Source of the DNA: Tubulanus polymorphus
Lineage: Eukaryota > Nemertea > Palaeonemertea > Tubulaniformes > Tubulanidae
Assembly (NCBI RefSeq): GCF_964204645.1
Contig: NC_134032.1
Coordinates: 16,244,775-16,308,774, forward strand
DNA: 64,000 nucleotides
Direction: 5' to 3'
Shown: in pieces, positions 43,500 through 56,694 of the stretch
Layout of the letters: the number at the start of each line of letters is the position of its first letter
Numbering within the stretch: position 1 is the first letter of the stretch
Translations under genes and position numbers: made by a program
The notes under the pieces: model-generated
Told to the model about the DNA's origin: nothing
Seen by the model: the letters and a program-made list of their open reading frames with translations, nothing else
The model's database searches: none

Positions 43500-45630
43500 T
43501 TGTTTCAATCTAGAAACGATAAGAATCGCTGTTGTCACTCCGCCAGCATCATCATCATTTATCACCATTCTATGTTCATGTAAATATCACTATTTAGAGA
43601 ATTATTAAGGATTAAATTGTCTCTCCATCATCACACTCAGTGTAACACAAATAGATAAAGCCAAAAACCACATAAACAGGATCTTCCTTATGTACATTTG
43701 ATAAAATTAGTATACGATAAATAATAAAAACTTTGAATCAAAGAACTGCATTTTTGATGATAGTTTAATTTCCTTAATTATCTCTCTGATTTATAGTATA
43801 ATCACCAGGATAATTATCTGCCCATAAGGAAACACAGACACTGGTGCTGCGGGATATTGATATAAACTGATAAAACTAAAAGACGATGAATAATCAAAAC
43901 TTTGAACTAAACAAAACTGCATTTTTTATGATAGTTTAATTTTCCTTAATTATCTCTCTGATTTCTGTTCCGGGATATTGATATAAACTGATAAATCAAA
44001 CTATGAATAAAACTTTTAAATAAAAACCAATATTTCGATGACTTCGCGATCATGCGTCCCGTGTCAAACCCGAAATAAAACAAGGAAACAAAAGTCTAAA
44101 TTACTCCGAACATTCAGTTTTACATTAAGGGTTTGACATATATGTTGGTTTTATTTCTATGATACGTAAAGACAATAGTTCAGTTTTCTCCTAAATACAA
44201 TTCAGTCAGTTGTTATAAACACGGTAATAACCGTTTGAAGTTTTCTCCTATAAATACGATTCAGTCAGTTGTTATAAACACGGTAATTACTGTTTGAAGT
44301 TTTTAGTGCGTTTTTGATATTTGTCAATTTTTCATCGTGTCTTTAACATTGTTTTATTCCTATGATAGAATGTTAAGACAAAAATAGTTAACTGATTTAC
44401 GGTGGATAGTGGTAGATTTGACTACTTGTCTCATAAGTACAGCTCCATTACTCCGATGTAGCTGCTTTGTACTAATAGCGAAAGCTACACGATGCGTGTT
44501 CGATATTTTTCAATTTTATATTGTGTCTTTCTCATTGTTTTGTTCCCATGATAGAACGTTAAGACAAAAATAGTTAACTGTTTTATTCTGGATAGTAGGA
44601 GTTTTCACGTATAGGTCCGACTAACGGACATCCGTTTCCACCTGGCCCGAAACCGTGAAGCATTTTCATTCACCGGTGATTCGAACTCACTTTGCAAGCG
44701 CCGGCGTTGCCCATGACACCGCGAGTCGTTACCGACCTGAATCCGGTAGTACCAATCACAGCACTTGTAACAAATGACATTAAGTGTCCGACCAATCAGC
44801 GCTCGCTTTAGGGTTTGCGGAAGCGAGTAAGGAACTCTGGCAAGCGAGGATGACCGTGAAGTAGAAACAGAATCTGTTGTCTACGTAGTCCGAACCCGCA
44901 GTTCGCTACCAATATTCCGGAACCAATCCATCTGACATTGGATAGTTTAGACGCGGCACCGGAACAAACGACAGCATTAACCGAGGGTTGGGACTTACAG
45001 AAAACACGTGCAAACCCTTTTCATCGTGTTCTAAAACTGTCCAAAACTAAAACTTGAACGGGTTTTGTTTGCGATGGAAGAGTTTGAACGGGTTTGAAAT
45101 CAGAGTCTGCGGCTGGGAATCACAGTGGTTGAAACTCACCGAGGATCCCGCGATAAACAAACAACACGATAATACATATATTTATTGATGTACATCAAAT
45201 TGATACAAGAATTTCATCATCTTGTGGAATTATTCAAACAGGTTTAGCAGCATCACAGATTACTACAAATAATACATATATAACATTTATACAAATAAAT
45301 ACAAACTCAGATACAACGATTCATCGGATTTCAACAAATATATAGAATTTTGTCCCAAGTAAAACAATTTGATTAATTTCACATTTATATCGGTTATAAC
45401 TAAGAGATTTTCACGGTCCCGTGAAGTTCGGGTTGATTACGTCTATTGTCCAAAATAACTATCTATAACAACCACCTTTTAACTGTTAAGGTTTAGTTAG
45501 GTTAAAGGATAATTAGTACTTATTTATGTTAGGTTTAGAAGAAATCAAAAGGTGGCTGTAATTGATAGGATTGAAGACATGTGGCGGATGATTAAAGACA
45601 AGAATACATGAGAAGTTTGGATTGGGGGAT
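43500..45630. other. Upstream of CUB receptor; partial duplications, no gene
   Basis: Two or three diverged copies of segments with TTTCCTTAATTATCTCTCTG (43.77 and 43.94 kb) and GTTAAGACAAAAATAGTTAA (44.37 and 44.56 kb). No coding exon is seen. Confidence 0.45.
44655..44900. repeat. Dispersed repeat with TTCGAACTCACT and GGCAAGCGAGGATG
   Basis: The words GATTCGAACTCACT and CTGGCAAGCGAGGATG occur here and again at 54700-54870 and 54885-55145. They mark a dispersed family with a B-box-like start. Otherwise no gene is seen. Confidence 0.45.
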
Positions 45631-45635
45631 GGGGT

Positions 45636-45845
45636 TGAGGGGGAAAGGGGATGAGTTGAGGTGGGGAGGGGGATGAGTTGAGGTGGGGAGGGGGATGAGT
45701 TGAGGTGGGGAGGGGGATGAGTTGAGGTGGGGAGGGGGATGAGTTGAGGTGGGGAGGGGGATGAGTTGAGGTGGGGAGGGGGATGAGTTGAGGTGGGGAG
45801 GGGGATGAGTTGAGGTGGGGAGGGGGATGAGTTGAGGTGGGGAGA
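45636..45845. repeat. 22-bp G-rich minisatellite, about nine copies
   Basis: The unit reads GGGGATGAGTTGAGGTGGGG plus AG. Regular runs of four to five G could allow quadruplex formation on this strand. Confidence 0.95.
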
Positions 45846-45944
45846 GGGAGAGGGGATAAATGCAAGATGGTTGAGTCATTACATAAACAAATTGACACAA
45901 TGACAGTTTAATAGAATATTCTCATTTCAATGTCATTTGCAGTC

Positions 45945-46450
45945 CGTTGAGTTCACCAGACAGTATCACTGGGGGTAGATTCTAGGATGTTGAGTTCACC
46001 AGACAGCATCTCACTGGGGGTAGATTCTTGGATGTTGAGTTCACCAGACAGTGTCTCACTGGGAGTAGATTCTAGGATGTTGAGTTCACCAGACAGTATC
46101 ACTGGGGGTAGATTCTAGGATGTTGAGTTCACCAGACAGTATCACTGGGGGTAGATTCTAGGATGTTGAGTTCACCAGACAGTATCACTGGGGGTAGATT
46201 CTTGGATCTTGAGTTCACCAGACAGTGTCTCACTTGGGGTAGATCCTGCAGCACTTGGATGTTGAGTTCACCAGACAGTGTCTCACTTGGGGTAGATTCT
46301 AGGATGTTGAGTTCACCAGACAGTGTCTCACTGGGGGTAGATTCTGCAGCACTTGGATGTTGAGTTCACCAGACAGTTTCTCACTGGGAGTAGATTCTGC
46401 AACACTTGGATGTTGAGTTCACCAGACAGCATCTCACTGGGAGTAGATGA
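45945..46450. repeat. 45/53-bp satellite, first block
   Basis: About ten units built on GTTGAGTTCACCAGACAGTG and CACTGGGGGTAGATTCT; longer units add GCAGCACTT. The same family resumes at 47745. Confidence 0.95.
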
Positions 46451-46492
46451 TCTCAGCATGAATGATAGAAAAATAATGAAAAGAAATACATG

Positions 46493-46678
46493 TTAGAATA
46501 TAATCATACAGTAGACAGAGTAAGGTTTAACTGCTTTGACTCGTGGTAAAAACATGTGCTTCAAATCAGGAATTGTCAATGTTCCTGAATCTCTTGTGTC
46601 AAATGATACATGTATTTCAAAGTGTGACATTCCAGCGCACTTTGAGTTCATTCCCATGAAATACATTACATGATGAGG
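46493..46678 (-). CDS. Possible terminal coding exon, unknown protein
   Basis: A minus-strand frame of 61 residues follows a good acceptor (TTAATTCAATTGCAG) and ends with TAA. It contains FMGMNSKCAGMSHFEIHVSF and GTLTIPDLKHMF, with mixed composition unlike the surrounding low-complexity frames. No partner exon was found and no domain is recognised. It lies between two parts of a 53-bp satellite, so it could also be a fragment of a mobile element. Confidence 0.25.
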   Translation of the reverse strand, partial: PHHVMYFMGMNSKCAGMSHFEIHVSFDTRDSGTLTIPDLKHMFLPRVKAVKPYSVYCMIIF

Positions 46679-46729
46679 CTGCAATTGAATTAAAATTGAA
46701 TCACATAAAATACTCAAATATTTCACCAG

Positions 46730-46881
46730 CTGATTTGTCCATTCAAACCTAAGAATTTCGAATATATTTTTAAGATTCTAAATTCCTCGTGTAAACTAAA
46801 CTCGCCCCTAGTGGTTTATAAAAACGACTGACACCTCTTTCTTTCTTTCTTTCGTTCTTTCTTTCTTTCTTTCTTTCTTTC
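46730..46881 (+). repeat. Dispersed repeat ending in (TTTC)n, copy 2
   Basis: Close match to the 31.65-kb copy from CTGATTTGTCCAT to the TTTC run. It sits in the segment that separates the two parts of the 53-bp satellite. Confidence 0.6.
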
Positions 46882-47744
46882 TCTTTTTGTGCCCGTGAAT
46901 TATGCTTAAACATGTTCGAGGTGATTTTTTCAAACTGTTTTAAGGTGCGTCCCCGCAGACAACTGAGGCTAGGATAGAAATACCTGTATCTCATGACGCA
47001 CATGACTACCCAATCGAGTAATTGACTCTCGGGCCTCGGAGTCCGCGGTTCAGTAAAGGAGCGTCCGATGCCCTCATGCTATCGTCCTCCCCGGGCGGCA
47101 TTTCGCCATCCCTGTCACCGAGCATATTCACTTTAAGGGCTACCACCCCCCTTACCGCCACCACTATTTTTCTTCCCGCCGTCTCGCAACCACAGAAACA
47201 AGTTTAACTCGGAAAAGGAAGAACCCGAATGGATTCAATTGGATTTATACGTGTGGTCAGGTTTGGGTTCGGATCCCGAGGCACCGAGCACAGCGTATTT
47301 CAATGTGACCAGTTTGTCACCTTCCGTCGCTGATTCAGAATAAATTCTCAAAGTGAGATTAGAAATAAATCAGCGATTTCAAATAATTTAGAAATCAACA
47401 AATAAAATATCTGGATTTCATGAATCCAATGAAAACCAATTCTAGACCTCGTGATTGAACAAATGAATTTTGAATTTTGACAGTAATTACATAAGAAAAA
47501 GGTTTAGAAATATTGAGCCATTTGACAACCACACATTGAATCATGTATTTAATCAGAAATCACTCAAAACAGTCAAAAGTTCTCATCGACAACTGGTCAA
47601 ATTGTTATCTTTACACAGCATATCTTATATCTTTAGCATCTTTAGATTTTCAAAATCAAGGAGAATTCAAACCTCAGAAAAAATTCATATCAGCAATTTT
47701 TAGGTGTAATTATTACTCACCTTCTGTAGCGCGTGGATGTTAAA
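46881..47744. other. Interruption of the 53-bp satellite, right part
   Basis: Together with 46451-46880 this is about 1.3 kb of unrelated DNA between two blocks of one satellite. A minus-strand donor-like GTGAGT is at 47719. No gene is assigned. Confidence 0.45.
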
Positions 47745-48932
47745 TTTATCAGTTCACCAGACAGCGTCTCACTGGGGGTAGATTCTAGGATGTTGAGTTC
47801 ACCAGACAGTGTCACACTGGGGGTAGATTCTAGGATGTTGAGTTCACCAGACAGTGTCTCACTGGGGGTAGATTCTGTAGCACTTGGATGTTGAGTTCAC
47901 CAGACAGTGTCACACTGGGGGTAGATTCTAGGATGTTGAGTTCACCAGACAGTGTCACACTGGGGGTAGATTCTAGGATGTTGAGTTCACCAGACAGTGT
48001 CTCACTGGGGGTAGATTCTGTAGCACTTGGATGTTGAGTTCACCAGACAGTGTCTCACTGGGGGTAGATTCTGTAGCACTTGGATGTTGAGTTCACCAGA
48101 CAGTGTCTCACTGGGGGTAGATTCTGTAGCACTTGGATGTTGAGTTCACCAGACAGTGTCACACTGGGGGTAGATTCTGTAGCACTTGGATGTTGAGTTC
48201 ACCAGACAGTGTCACACTGGGGGTAGATTCTGCAGCACTTGGATGTTGAGTTCACCAGACAGTGTCTCACTGGGGGTAGATTCTGCAGCACTTGGATGTT
48301 GAGTTCACCAGACAGTGTCTCACTGGGGGTAGATTCTGCAGCACTTGGATGTTGAGTTCACCAGACAGTGTCTCACTGGGGATAGATTCTGCAGCACTTG
48401 GATGTTGAGTTCACCAGACAGTGTCTCACTGGAGGTAGATTCTGCAGCACTTGGATGTTGAGTTCACCAGACAGTGTCTCACTGGAGGTAGATTCTGCAG
48501 CACTTGGATGTTGAGTTCACCAGACAGTGTCTCACTGGAGGTAGATTCTGCAGCACTTGGATGTTGAGTTCACCAGACAGTGTCTCACTGGGGGTAGATT
48601 CTGTAGCACTTGGATGTTGAGTTCACCAGACAGTGTCTCACTGGGGGTAGATTCTGCAGCACTTGGATGTTGAGTTCACCAGACAGTGTCTCACTGGGGG
48701 TAGATTCTGTAGCACTTGGATGTTGAGTTCACCAGACAGTGTCTCACTGGGGGTAGATTCAGCAGCACTTGGATGTTGAGTTCACCAGACAGTGTCTCAC
48801 TGGGGGTAGATTCTGTAGCACTTGGATGTTGAGTTCACCAGACAGTGTCTCACTGGGGGTAGATTCTGTAGCACTTGGATGTTGAGTTCACCAGACAGTG
48901 TCTCACTGGGGGTAGATTCTGCAGCACTTGGA
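47745..48932. repeat. 53-bp satellite, second block, about 22 copies
   Basis: Mostly long units with G(C/T)AGCACTTGGATGTTGAG. Subtypes cluster: TGTAGC and TGCAGC, and a local run of CACTGGAGG, showing local amplification. Confidence 0.95.
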
Positions 48933-49209
48933 TAGTTTAACCTTGGGCTGAAGGCTGTAAAGGTAAAATTCCACGATTGAAATATCTAGAAAATCTCATG
49001 ATTTTATCCAATTTCCCTGCATACATACTCACCAGATCTGGAGTCAGCTAATTGGTCTTGGCTGTGGATTAGCGACTAGTTCAGGCAATATCAACCACTG
49101 AAATGTGAAAACAGACATTGCTTAAATTCTAATACATGTATTTATCAAGATTTAAAGATGATTTCTATCCTGCACTCAGCACTCATGCTGCATTAGAAAA
49201 TATTTTTTG

Positions 49210-52200
49210 GCTATTAATGTAAAAATGTTTTCTGACACAGTCTGATTTGTGTCAGGTTATAACTGTAGAAGTTTCACTCATTGTTTCAGTCTAATAGAGA
49301 TATAACTGATGTACATGTAACATTGACTGTGTAACACTGCAGTCATTTATTCACTTATTCCTCCTCAGTTTGAAGAATGTTTGTTCTCTCATCTTCATTA
49401 GCAATAAGAATCATTCTCATCGGTGTAACTAAAACATCGTAACATTTCTACTTATTCACTCGTAGAGGGAATGAGTACTATGGCGTTTGGGTATGGAATG
49501 GGGCAGGATATGGTGTGGTTGACATGTTAGGGGAGGATAGGACATTGTGATGAGGTAAGGTCAGGTTGAATGATGCTGGGTTATTTGATGTGGTTGGATT
49601 CGATGATCAGTTTAATATAGAACTGTTTTGGGGTAAGTGATGTATGTGGTAGTGTACGGTGTGTATGTTCAGGAGGATGTATAACGGATTGAAAGGTTAC
49701 TGGTAGAGGGCGGTACAGTAGTGACACTGGTTTGGTTTATGTAGGGTAGGGGCTGGTGTACAGGGTTAAGGATAGGGTAATGCATGGGTGGAGTGATGGG
49801 AGAGGAAAAGTGTGGGTAATGTGAGGAAGGGTATTTTGGTGTTGTTGAGGTGAGGATGATTTTGGTAGAATTGTTCAGATATCTGCACAGATGTTGGGGT
49901 GGGGCTAGGACAGTTGAGGTACGATGAGTGATAGTAGTGCTTCCCTTTAGACATCTCAATGTCTCTAATCCTTTCAAATCAATCCCTTATTCCTTACAGC
50001 TATTCACATTTTGAAATAAGATAATAATTACTGGCTTTCGATTGAAATCAGCCAGATTTTCAAGATTTACCTGAGGATGAAAATATATCGACATCTACTT
50101 TGACAGATTCCATCATAAACAGCATCATTGGATAGGATTGGATTGTACATTCACGAGTAGTGGAAGGAGCTATGGATGTGACGTCTAAGGCCTATAATGA
50201 ACTACTAGTTGCAAAGTAGTCGAGGATGTAAATACCACTAGAATCAGATGATCTGGAATAAGCTATGAATGTGATTCATTTGAGATAAAATCTATAGGAA
50301 CAACAGACATAAAGAATTATAGACTAAAATCAATCAGATGATCTCAAACTAAAGCTAAAACAAGTTAGATATTTTAGTCCTATCTCTCCATGCCTCCCAT
50401 TCACTCAAACTACTCCTCCGTTCCATGAAATACTAGGAGATGATACCTGGAAGATATTGAATATCAAGACACCATCAAAACAATGATAAATCAGTAACAA
50501 TATTTTGAATGTGTGTCACATTTTAACAAGTGAATGATTCATGAAGCAAATGACAACAAATCTTCAGGGATGGGTTTCATAGTTGTGGAACATTAAAATA
50601 ATCCCTGGGAAAATTTTTAACCATGGTTTTAACTTTGTCTTCTTAGTCAATAAAACTGAGCCCAAATCTCAGATAGGATAGTTTTTACCCTACTACCAGC
50701 TTGGAAACAGCAAACTGTTGAAAAATAAACTCTGAACCCACAATAGTTTGTAAATTCAAGGTTTACCGTAAAATATTTCTTATATTTATCACTTTACGTC
50801 CAGTGGTACTTGAAACTCACCGCCTCCTCTCTCTCTCTCTCACTAGCCATTTTTTGTGAGCATTTTTAAGCACATGAGGTAGGTATAGACCACTGCCCGC
50901 TCTCTAAGCCAGCAGGGGACTACCCTTCGGACCCCACTTTTGTGCTTGGTGGCTTTAAGCTCACCTTTTCTTGAGTCGAGGTAGGAATAGACCACTGCCT
51001 ACCCGCTAGGCGGACAGTGGACTAAACCTTCGAATTGCTCTCGGACCCCACTCTTTATATATTTTTTTCTTTTCTTTTTGAGTCGAGGTAGTAATAGACC
51101 ACTGCCTACCCGCTAGGGGGACAGTGGAATAAACCCTCCACTCTTCATGTTCATTCTTTTTCTTATGGCTGTCTCTCCTGGCTATGGTATCAGTACCACC
51201 CAGCAGTAAGTGTATATATAGGAAATATAGTAATTGAACTGGGTTTAAATCTATCTCAATCAGTGCTTTTAAAGCCAGTAGTAGGGCAGCAGTTCACTGT
51301 AATCAGTCAGGATCATTGTTTGATGATATTGTTTATTTGCAGTGCCATTTGTTCCATGAAACAAGCTTCAATTCCTAAATGAATCGATGAATTCAATCTT
51401 CAATTGCATCATTCTCAAAGTATCTCATGAAGAGATTTTGGAATAGCTAGCGCGGGAAGGAGGTCGGGAAGGTAAGGCTAGGTACGATACTGAAACCTGG
51501 CAGTTACCTAAATAATGTTTTTATTTACCCTTGTGTCCTAACCAAGGATATGTAAGGATTAAGAGGTGACATTGAAATTACGCGCACTCACCGGGGATCA
51601 AACCCAGGTCTCGTTCATAGAAAGCAAACGTGCTAACCAGTAGATCAATAGTCCACTTGACCAGCGTTTTTTTTATATCTAATTTGTCTTATACACATAA
51701 CACGGTTACTTCGAAGCGCAACAGAACTGCTGAATATGCATATATTTTCTAATAAGACCTGTGCAGTCAATAGGACAGGCTGTCTATACGGGCTTAGAAA
51801 CATTTAAATATCGAAATTTGAAATATGTCAGAAATGTGTGCTTAAGAAAATACAAATACAAGTGAGTATTTTCAGTATACATGTATTTTGAGTGAAACCA
51901 ATTTCAAAATGATGGGCTATTCCACACGCGCTTGTATTGAATAAAATAACTGTGTCACTCCAACTCCAACTCCAACTCCAACTACTCGTGAACTTTAAAT
52001 AGATGAATCTTTACAACTATTTATATCAGAAATGTGTCCGTAATTTGTCTCAATTTTCTCATCTTGTCCGCAATAGTCCACAATAGATTTCGCCTATTCA
52101 AAAGTAAAAAATCACTGGCACTCAAAAAAAAAAAATCACTCAACAGCACCAGGTTATAGACTCAACAGCACCAGGCTATAGACTCAACAGCACCAGGCTA

Positions 52201-53048
52201 TAGACTCAGTGTATCAACTCACAGGACCGGCAGAATTGGTCAGACAAACTTCGCTCATTAAGTTCTGTGTTTTAATCGATTTCAAAAATTTCCAAAAACG
52301 AAGTAAAAAATACCAAAGTGATGAGAAACTATCGAGTTGATCATCAGGATAACTGTATTCCGTTTGCTGACGGACGGACAATGGATGAGAAGTTGCTGGG
52401 ACTTAAAGCCCAAGTGGACTGAGAACCAAAACACCCTTTCCTACATTACGCACACTTTTCCTCTCCCATCACTCTGACCATGCATTACCCTATCATTAAC
52501 CCTGTACACCAGCCCCTACCCTACATAAACCAAACCAGCATCACTGCTGTACCGCCCTCTACCAGCAACCTTTCAATCCGCTATCATCATACACCCTCCC
52601 TAACTATACATCGTACACTACCACATACACCAACCTCGACCAGTTCTATATCGAACTCATCATCTAATACAACCACATCAAACAACCCTGCATCATCCAA
52701 CCTGGCCTTACCTCATCACATTACCCTATCCTACCCTAACTGTCAACTACACCATACCCTGCCCCATTCCATACCCAAACCTCATACTACTCATTCCCTC
52801 TATGATTGAAGTAGAAATGTTACGATGTTGTAGTTGGACGGATGGCAATGATTCTTATCGCTAATGAAGATGAGAGAACATTCTTCCAACTGAGGAGGAA
52901 TAAGTGAATAAATGACTGCAGTGTTACACAGTCAATGTTACATGTACATCAGTTATATCTCTATTAGACTGAAACAATGAGTGAAACTTCTACAGTAACA
53001 ATCTGACATAAATTAGATTGTGTCGTAGGCCTAAAACATTTTTACAAT
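49210..53048. mobile_element. 3.8-kb inverted repeat with about 630-bp arms
   Basis: The left arm (about 49210-49840) and right arm (about 52425-53048) are inverted copies of moderate divergence around a 2.6-kb centre. Both arms keep an open frame with MHYP, NPVHQPLPYINQTS and VPPSTSNLSIRY. The centre holds three copies of a repeat with GACCACTGCCTACCCGCTAG and a tRNA-derived repeat. A foldback-type element or an inverted duplication are both possible; no transposase is recognised. Confidence 0.6.
51510..51655 (-). mobile_element. tRNA-derived SINE-like repeat
   Basis: On the minus strand there is an A box (TGATCTACTGG, 51647-51637) and a B box (GGTTTGATCCC, 51604-51594) at tRNA spacing. The anticodon arm is degenerate, so this is not a working tRNA gene. 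An AT-rich tail of about 80 bases follows. Confidence 0.5.
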
Positions 53049-53696
53049 AGAAAACATTCTACAGCTTTTCTATTTTCTATATTTCAAATGCTACTTATCT
53101 TGTTTCTTCTACTTGTGATGCTGCTCCTGAATTACTCCTGTGATGCTGCTCTTGTTACTCCTATGATGCTCCTACTGCTCTGGCACTACTCATGCTGCTC
53201 CTAAAAATGCTCCACCGTTGCCCGAATGGTATTTCAAGCCGTGATGATAGAACTACATAATGCCTGAAACAGAGAATATAATTTGATTTCACATCTGTTG
53301 ATTGTAGACTCTTCACACATCACGGACACGAGGTATTTCTGTGATATTTTGAATTTATTGACTGTTCATATTTTAGCGTGATCGACTAGCTACGAAAGTT
53401 GGCCCAGGCCGCAAACCCCACATTGGTCTATATCATTGTCCATAATTTCTGTTCAGCACCCACTAGCCAATCAGAAATCATAGGTGATGTAATAAACCAA
53501 TGAAGGGTTTGTGTTGGTGTGAGCTTCAGCGGGAGGAAATTCACAGGGCCTCGTAAACTGGCTTGGATTCTATTTCCGGGTTGTTGATAATTTCGCAAGG
53601 ATGGCACTAAAATATGAACGGTCAATAAATTCAAAATATAACAGAAATACCTTGTGTTGATATTGTTCGTTTATCCACTATGTCCGACGTTTCGAT

Positions 53697-54031
53697 AAAC
53701 AATTAGTAGTCAAGGATCAGTATCAGTCGGGCATGACGCCTTACTTAAAAATAACAAGGGATGAAAGGGATTCGTTTTTGCCGCTAATTTCTGAAGTTAA
53801 ATTCAGCTTCAATTTATTTCTCTCAAAAACATCTGTCAATTGACACAGACATACTGTAGTATGTGCTCTGATTGACAGCTCACTGGTGCTCAGAATTAGC
53901 CGCGCATGTGCAATGGTCTCCACCGCATCAATACGGTCACAGGCAAAAAACGATGCCGTTTTATCCCTTGTTATTTCTATAGTAAGGCGTCACGACTGCC
54001 TGATAATGATACTTGACAACTAATTGTTCAT
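53697..54031. mobile_element. 335-bp MITE-like element with about 65-bp arms
   Basis: The left arm begins AACAATTAGTAGTCAAG and the right arm ends CTTGACAACTAATTGTT; both share GACGCCTTACT and AATAACAAGGGAT in opposite orientation. No transposase frame is seen. A small minus-strand open frame inside is not credible. Confidence 0.65.
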
Positions 54032-54699
54032 CGGAACTTTAGGCCATTGCGGATGCGGGCAATAAAACGCTGGCTAGCAAGGATGCCTATACTTGGATTA
54101 AAGTTAGGCCAGTTTGCTGATTAAATGTACTTTCATTTTGCTTGTCACAGATTTTCATTTTTATGTCTTGTTATTTTCATCTCTTGGTGGACAGATCGAC
54201 TTCCACGATCTTCACACAACAGTCCGTCGGGAGTGATGGTACGAGATTTCATATTTGAATTGAATTTGCTCGAATAACACATTTGAACGGCTTTAATTTC
54301 TATTTTCGAGTAGATTTGATAAACAAACCGTAACTAAATGAGGCTTTTTTCACTTACAGTTGCAATTGTGTTCAGAAATCTCAAATTGAACTTGAGAAAG
54401 CGCTGATGTGGTCCAAAATAGTTGGTTATTTATTCATTTATTTATTAACGATCAATCAATCAATAGCCGCCATCTTGAAAATATATGCAAATGAGGAATG
54501 AGGCATATAAAGGCGGATCCGGACGTATATTCGGACGATCTGTCTCCCTCGAAGAAAACCGCACAAAGTCTAAGATTTCTTCTCCAGCGCTGTGCCAAAT
54601 TTATATTAAACTTTTTACGATGTGCTAAATCTGATCAACCATCGAACATGATATCGACTGGACATCAGAAAACTAGGTCCACCACATCTTAACACGTCA

Positions 54700-55145
54700 A
54701 GGGATTCGAACTCACTAGGCTAAAGCCGTCCCCCTGATGTAGACTGGTTGCCGGTCTCTGACTGCGAATGCAGGTGGCGCAGAATTGGACAGGCGACCAG
54801 TCTACCCCTGGTGGAGAACGAGTTCCGGAGCGATACCGAGCCCCTGGCAAGCGAGGATGAGTCCACCAGCGATCGTAACCGTCAAGTGGTTCGAACTCAC
54901 TAGGCTAAAAGCCGTTCAAGCAACTTCGGGAGCGATACCGGACCCCCTGCAACCTGGGCCAAATTCGGTTTTCGTAATTAGTCGACCTATAGTCGGAACT
55001 AATAACCGAATGCACTTATTTCCAAACTATTTCCGGACTATAGTTCCGACTAACTTTGGAGTAATCAGTCTGATTATTCCAAGGACTAAATGACATGCGA
55101 CCAACTCCGATAACTGTAGTTGGCCCTGGCAAGCGAGGATGGCCA
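54700..55145. repeat. Two further copies of the TTCGAACTCACT repeat
   Basis: Copies at about 54700-54870 and 54885-55145 share TTCGAACTCACTAGGCTAAA and GGCAAGCGAGGATG with the 44.7-kb copy. Overlapping open frames here are not supported as genes. Confidence 0.45.
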
Positions 55146-55792
55146 ATCGTAATGAGGGTTAGATAATTATAGAGGTCCTAGATATGGAGTATAGTAAAAT
55201 GAACGTTAATCAAAAAGCCAACTTAAATTCCTGATATCCCACAGTCATTTAGAAAAAAGGTCGATAGTATCAACCTTAATTTCCTCCAATCACTTTTTGT
55301 AATCCTCATGAAAAGTGTGTGGTTCATCTGTCAAAGATATTGTGAAGAAAAGGCATGTCACGAGGGAATGGGTGTCGTCTTGCTTAAAAAAGTGAAGGGC
55401 CCAGGATTTTGGGCCAGGGACCAGTGGAGCTTGGATCTTGAACTGTGGAAGTAACTGCAGGTGTCCTGAAACCGTGTCCAAAGAACTGAGGAACTGTGTG
55501 CTGAAAGTGAAATTCTTAAAATCTGGAACCTGAAAAATCCCTTCATCGAAAACAAAACATTTAAGAAATTCAATAATCATTTATTCAAGAGCCTTTTACA
55601 ATATTTTTTCACTGAGGTATTTTCACTCAAATAAGAATTGAGACATGACATTCTTTACAATAAACCATTGTTTTGTATATTTAACATGAATTAATTCAAC
55701 TTATGCACAGAAACAAATTACTGCTTTGATCAATTGAACATGTCACCTAAAAACAGAAATCCTACCAATTCATGAATCAAAACAACTTGTAA

Positions 55793-56445
55793 CTTACCTA
55801 AACCTAAAGTGATCCAGAAGTAAAAACCTATTGATTTAATCTCTGAAACCCAGAAATTAAAACATCAGATTTATACTTGTGAATCACCTTGAAACAGTTC
55901 TTAATAATCGTGGATTAAGTTCAACGGTTATGAATTATAACTGCCGAACTTGATCGCGGATTATTAACGAAAAACCTGATTCAAATTATTAATTTGAATC
56001 AAGTTTTTCCACCCTTTAATTAGTCTTAACAGAACACAATAGCAACAACTTACAACTTATCAAAACCCGAAGTGATTCAGAAGTAAAAACCTATTGATTT
56101 AATCTCTGAAAACCAGAGAAAAATAAAATAATTCTGACCGAGTTCAACAGTTATGAATTATAACTGCCGAACTTGATCAGAGATTATCAATGGAAAACTT
56201 GATTCAAATTATTAATTTGAATCAAGTTTTTCCACCCTTTAATCAGTCTTAACAGAACACAATAGGAACCACTTTTAACTTACCTAAACCTAAAGTGATC
56301 CAGAAGTAAAAACCTAATGATTTGATCTCTGGAACCCAGAGATTAAAACATCAGATTTTCACTTCTGAATCACCTTAAACTCTTAAAAATCTCTGACCGA
56401 GTTCAACAGTTATGAATTATAACTGTTGAACCTGATCTGTAAATC
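55793..56445. repeat. About 240-bp repeat, three copies, with palindromes
   Basis: Three copies each hold CCTAAACCTAAAGTGATCCA (or a variant) and the palindromic GTTCAACGGTTATGAATTAT and CAAATTATTAATTTG words. Each could form hairpins. Confidence 0.85.
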
Positions 56446-56694
56446 AGTCGACACACAACATTTTTTTTCTATTTTTCATCCATTAATTATAAATTAAACG
56501 CATCTCATTATTTTCTCATTACAACCTAAACTCAATTCATTTACATTCAATCATTTTTCTAGTCTTTGTTGATTCTGTTGGATGCGAACGAACGAAAGTC
56601 ACCAATTATACTTAAACAGTTTCAACACCTTTAAACTCCTTCCACTTGATCCATTACGCGATTACACAACACTATTACAACTTCCAACCATTAT

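Noticed and set aside
54498-54692. 64-codon frame after a TATAAAGG word
   Set aside because: No recognisable content and an adjacent dispersed repeat; the TATA match is likely chance.
55290-55580. 96-codon minus-strand frame
   Set aside because: No recognised domain, no splice support, and no related copy; kept out as unsupported.
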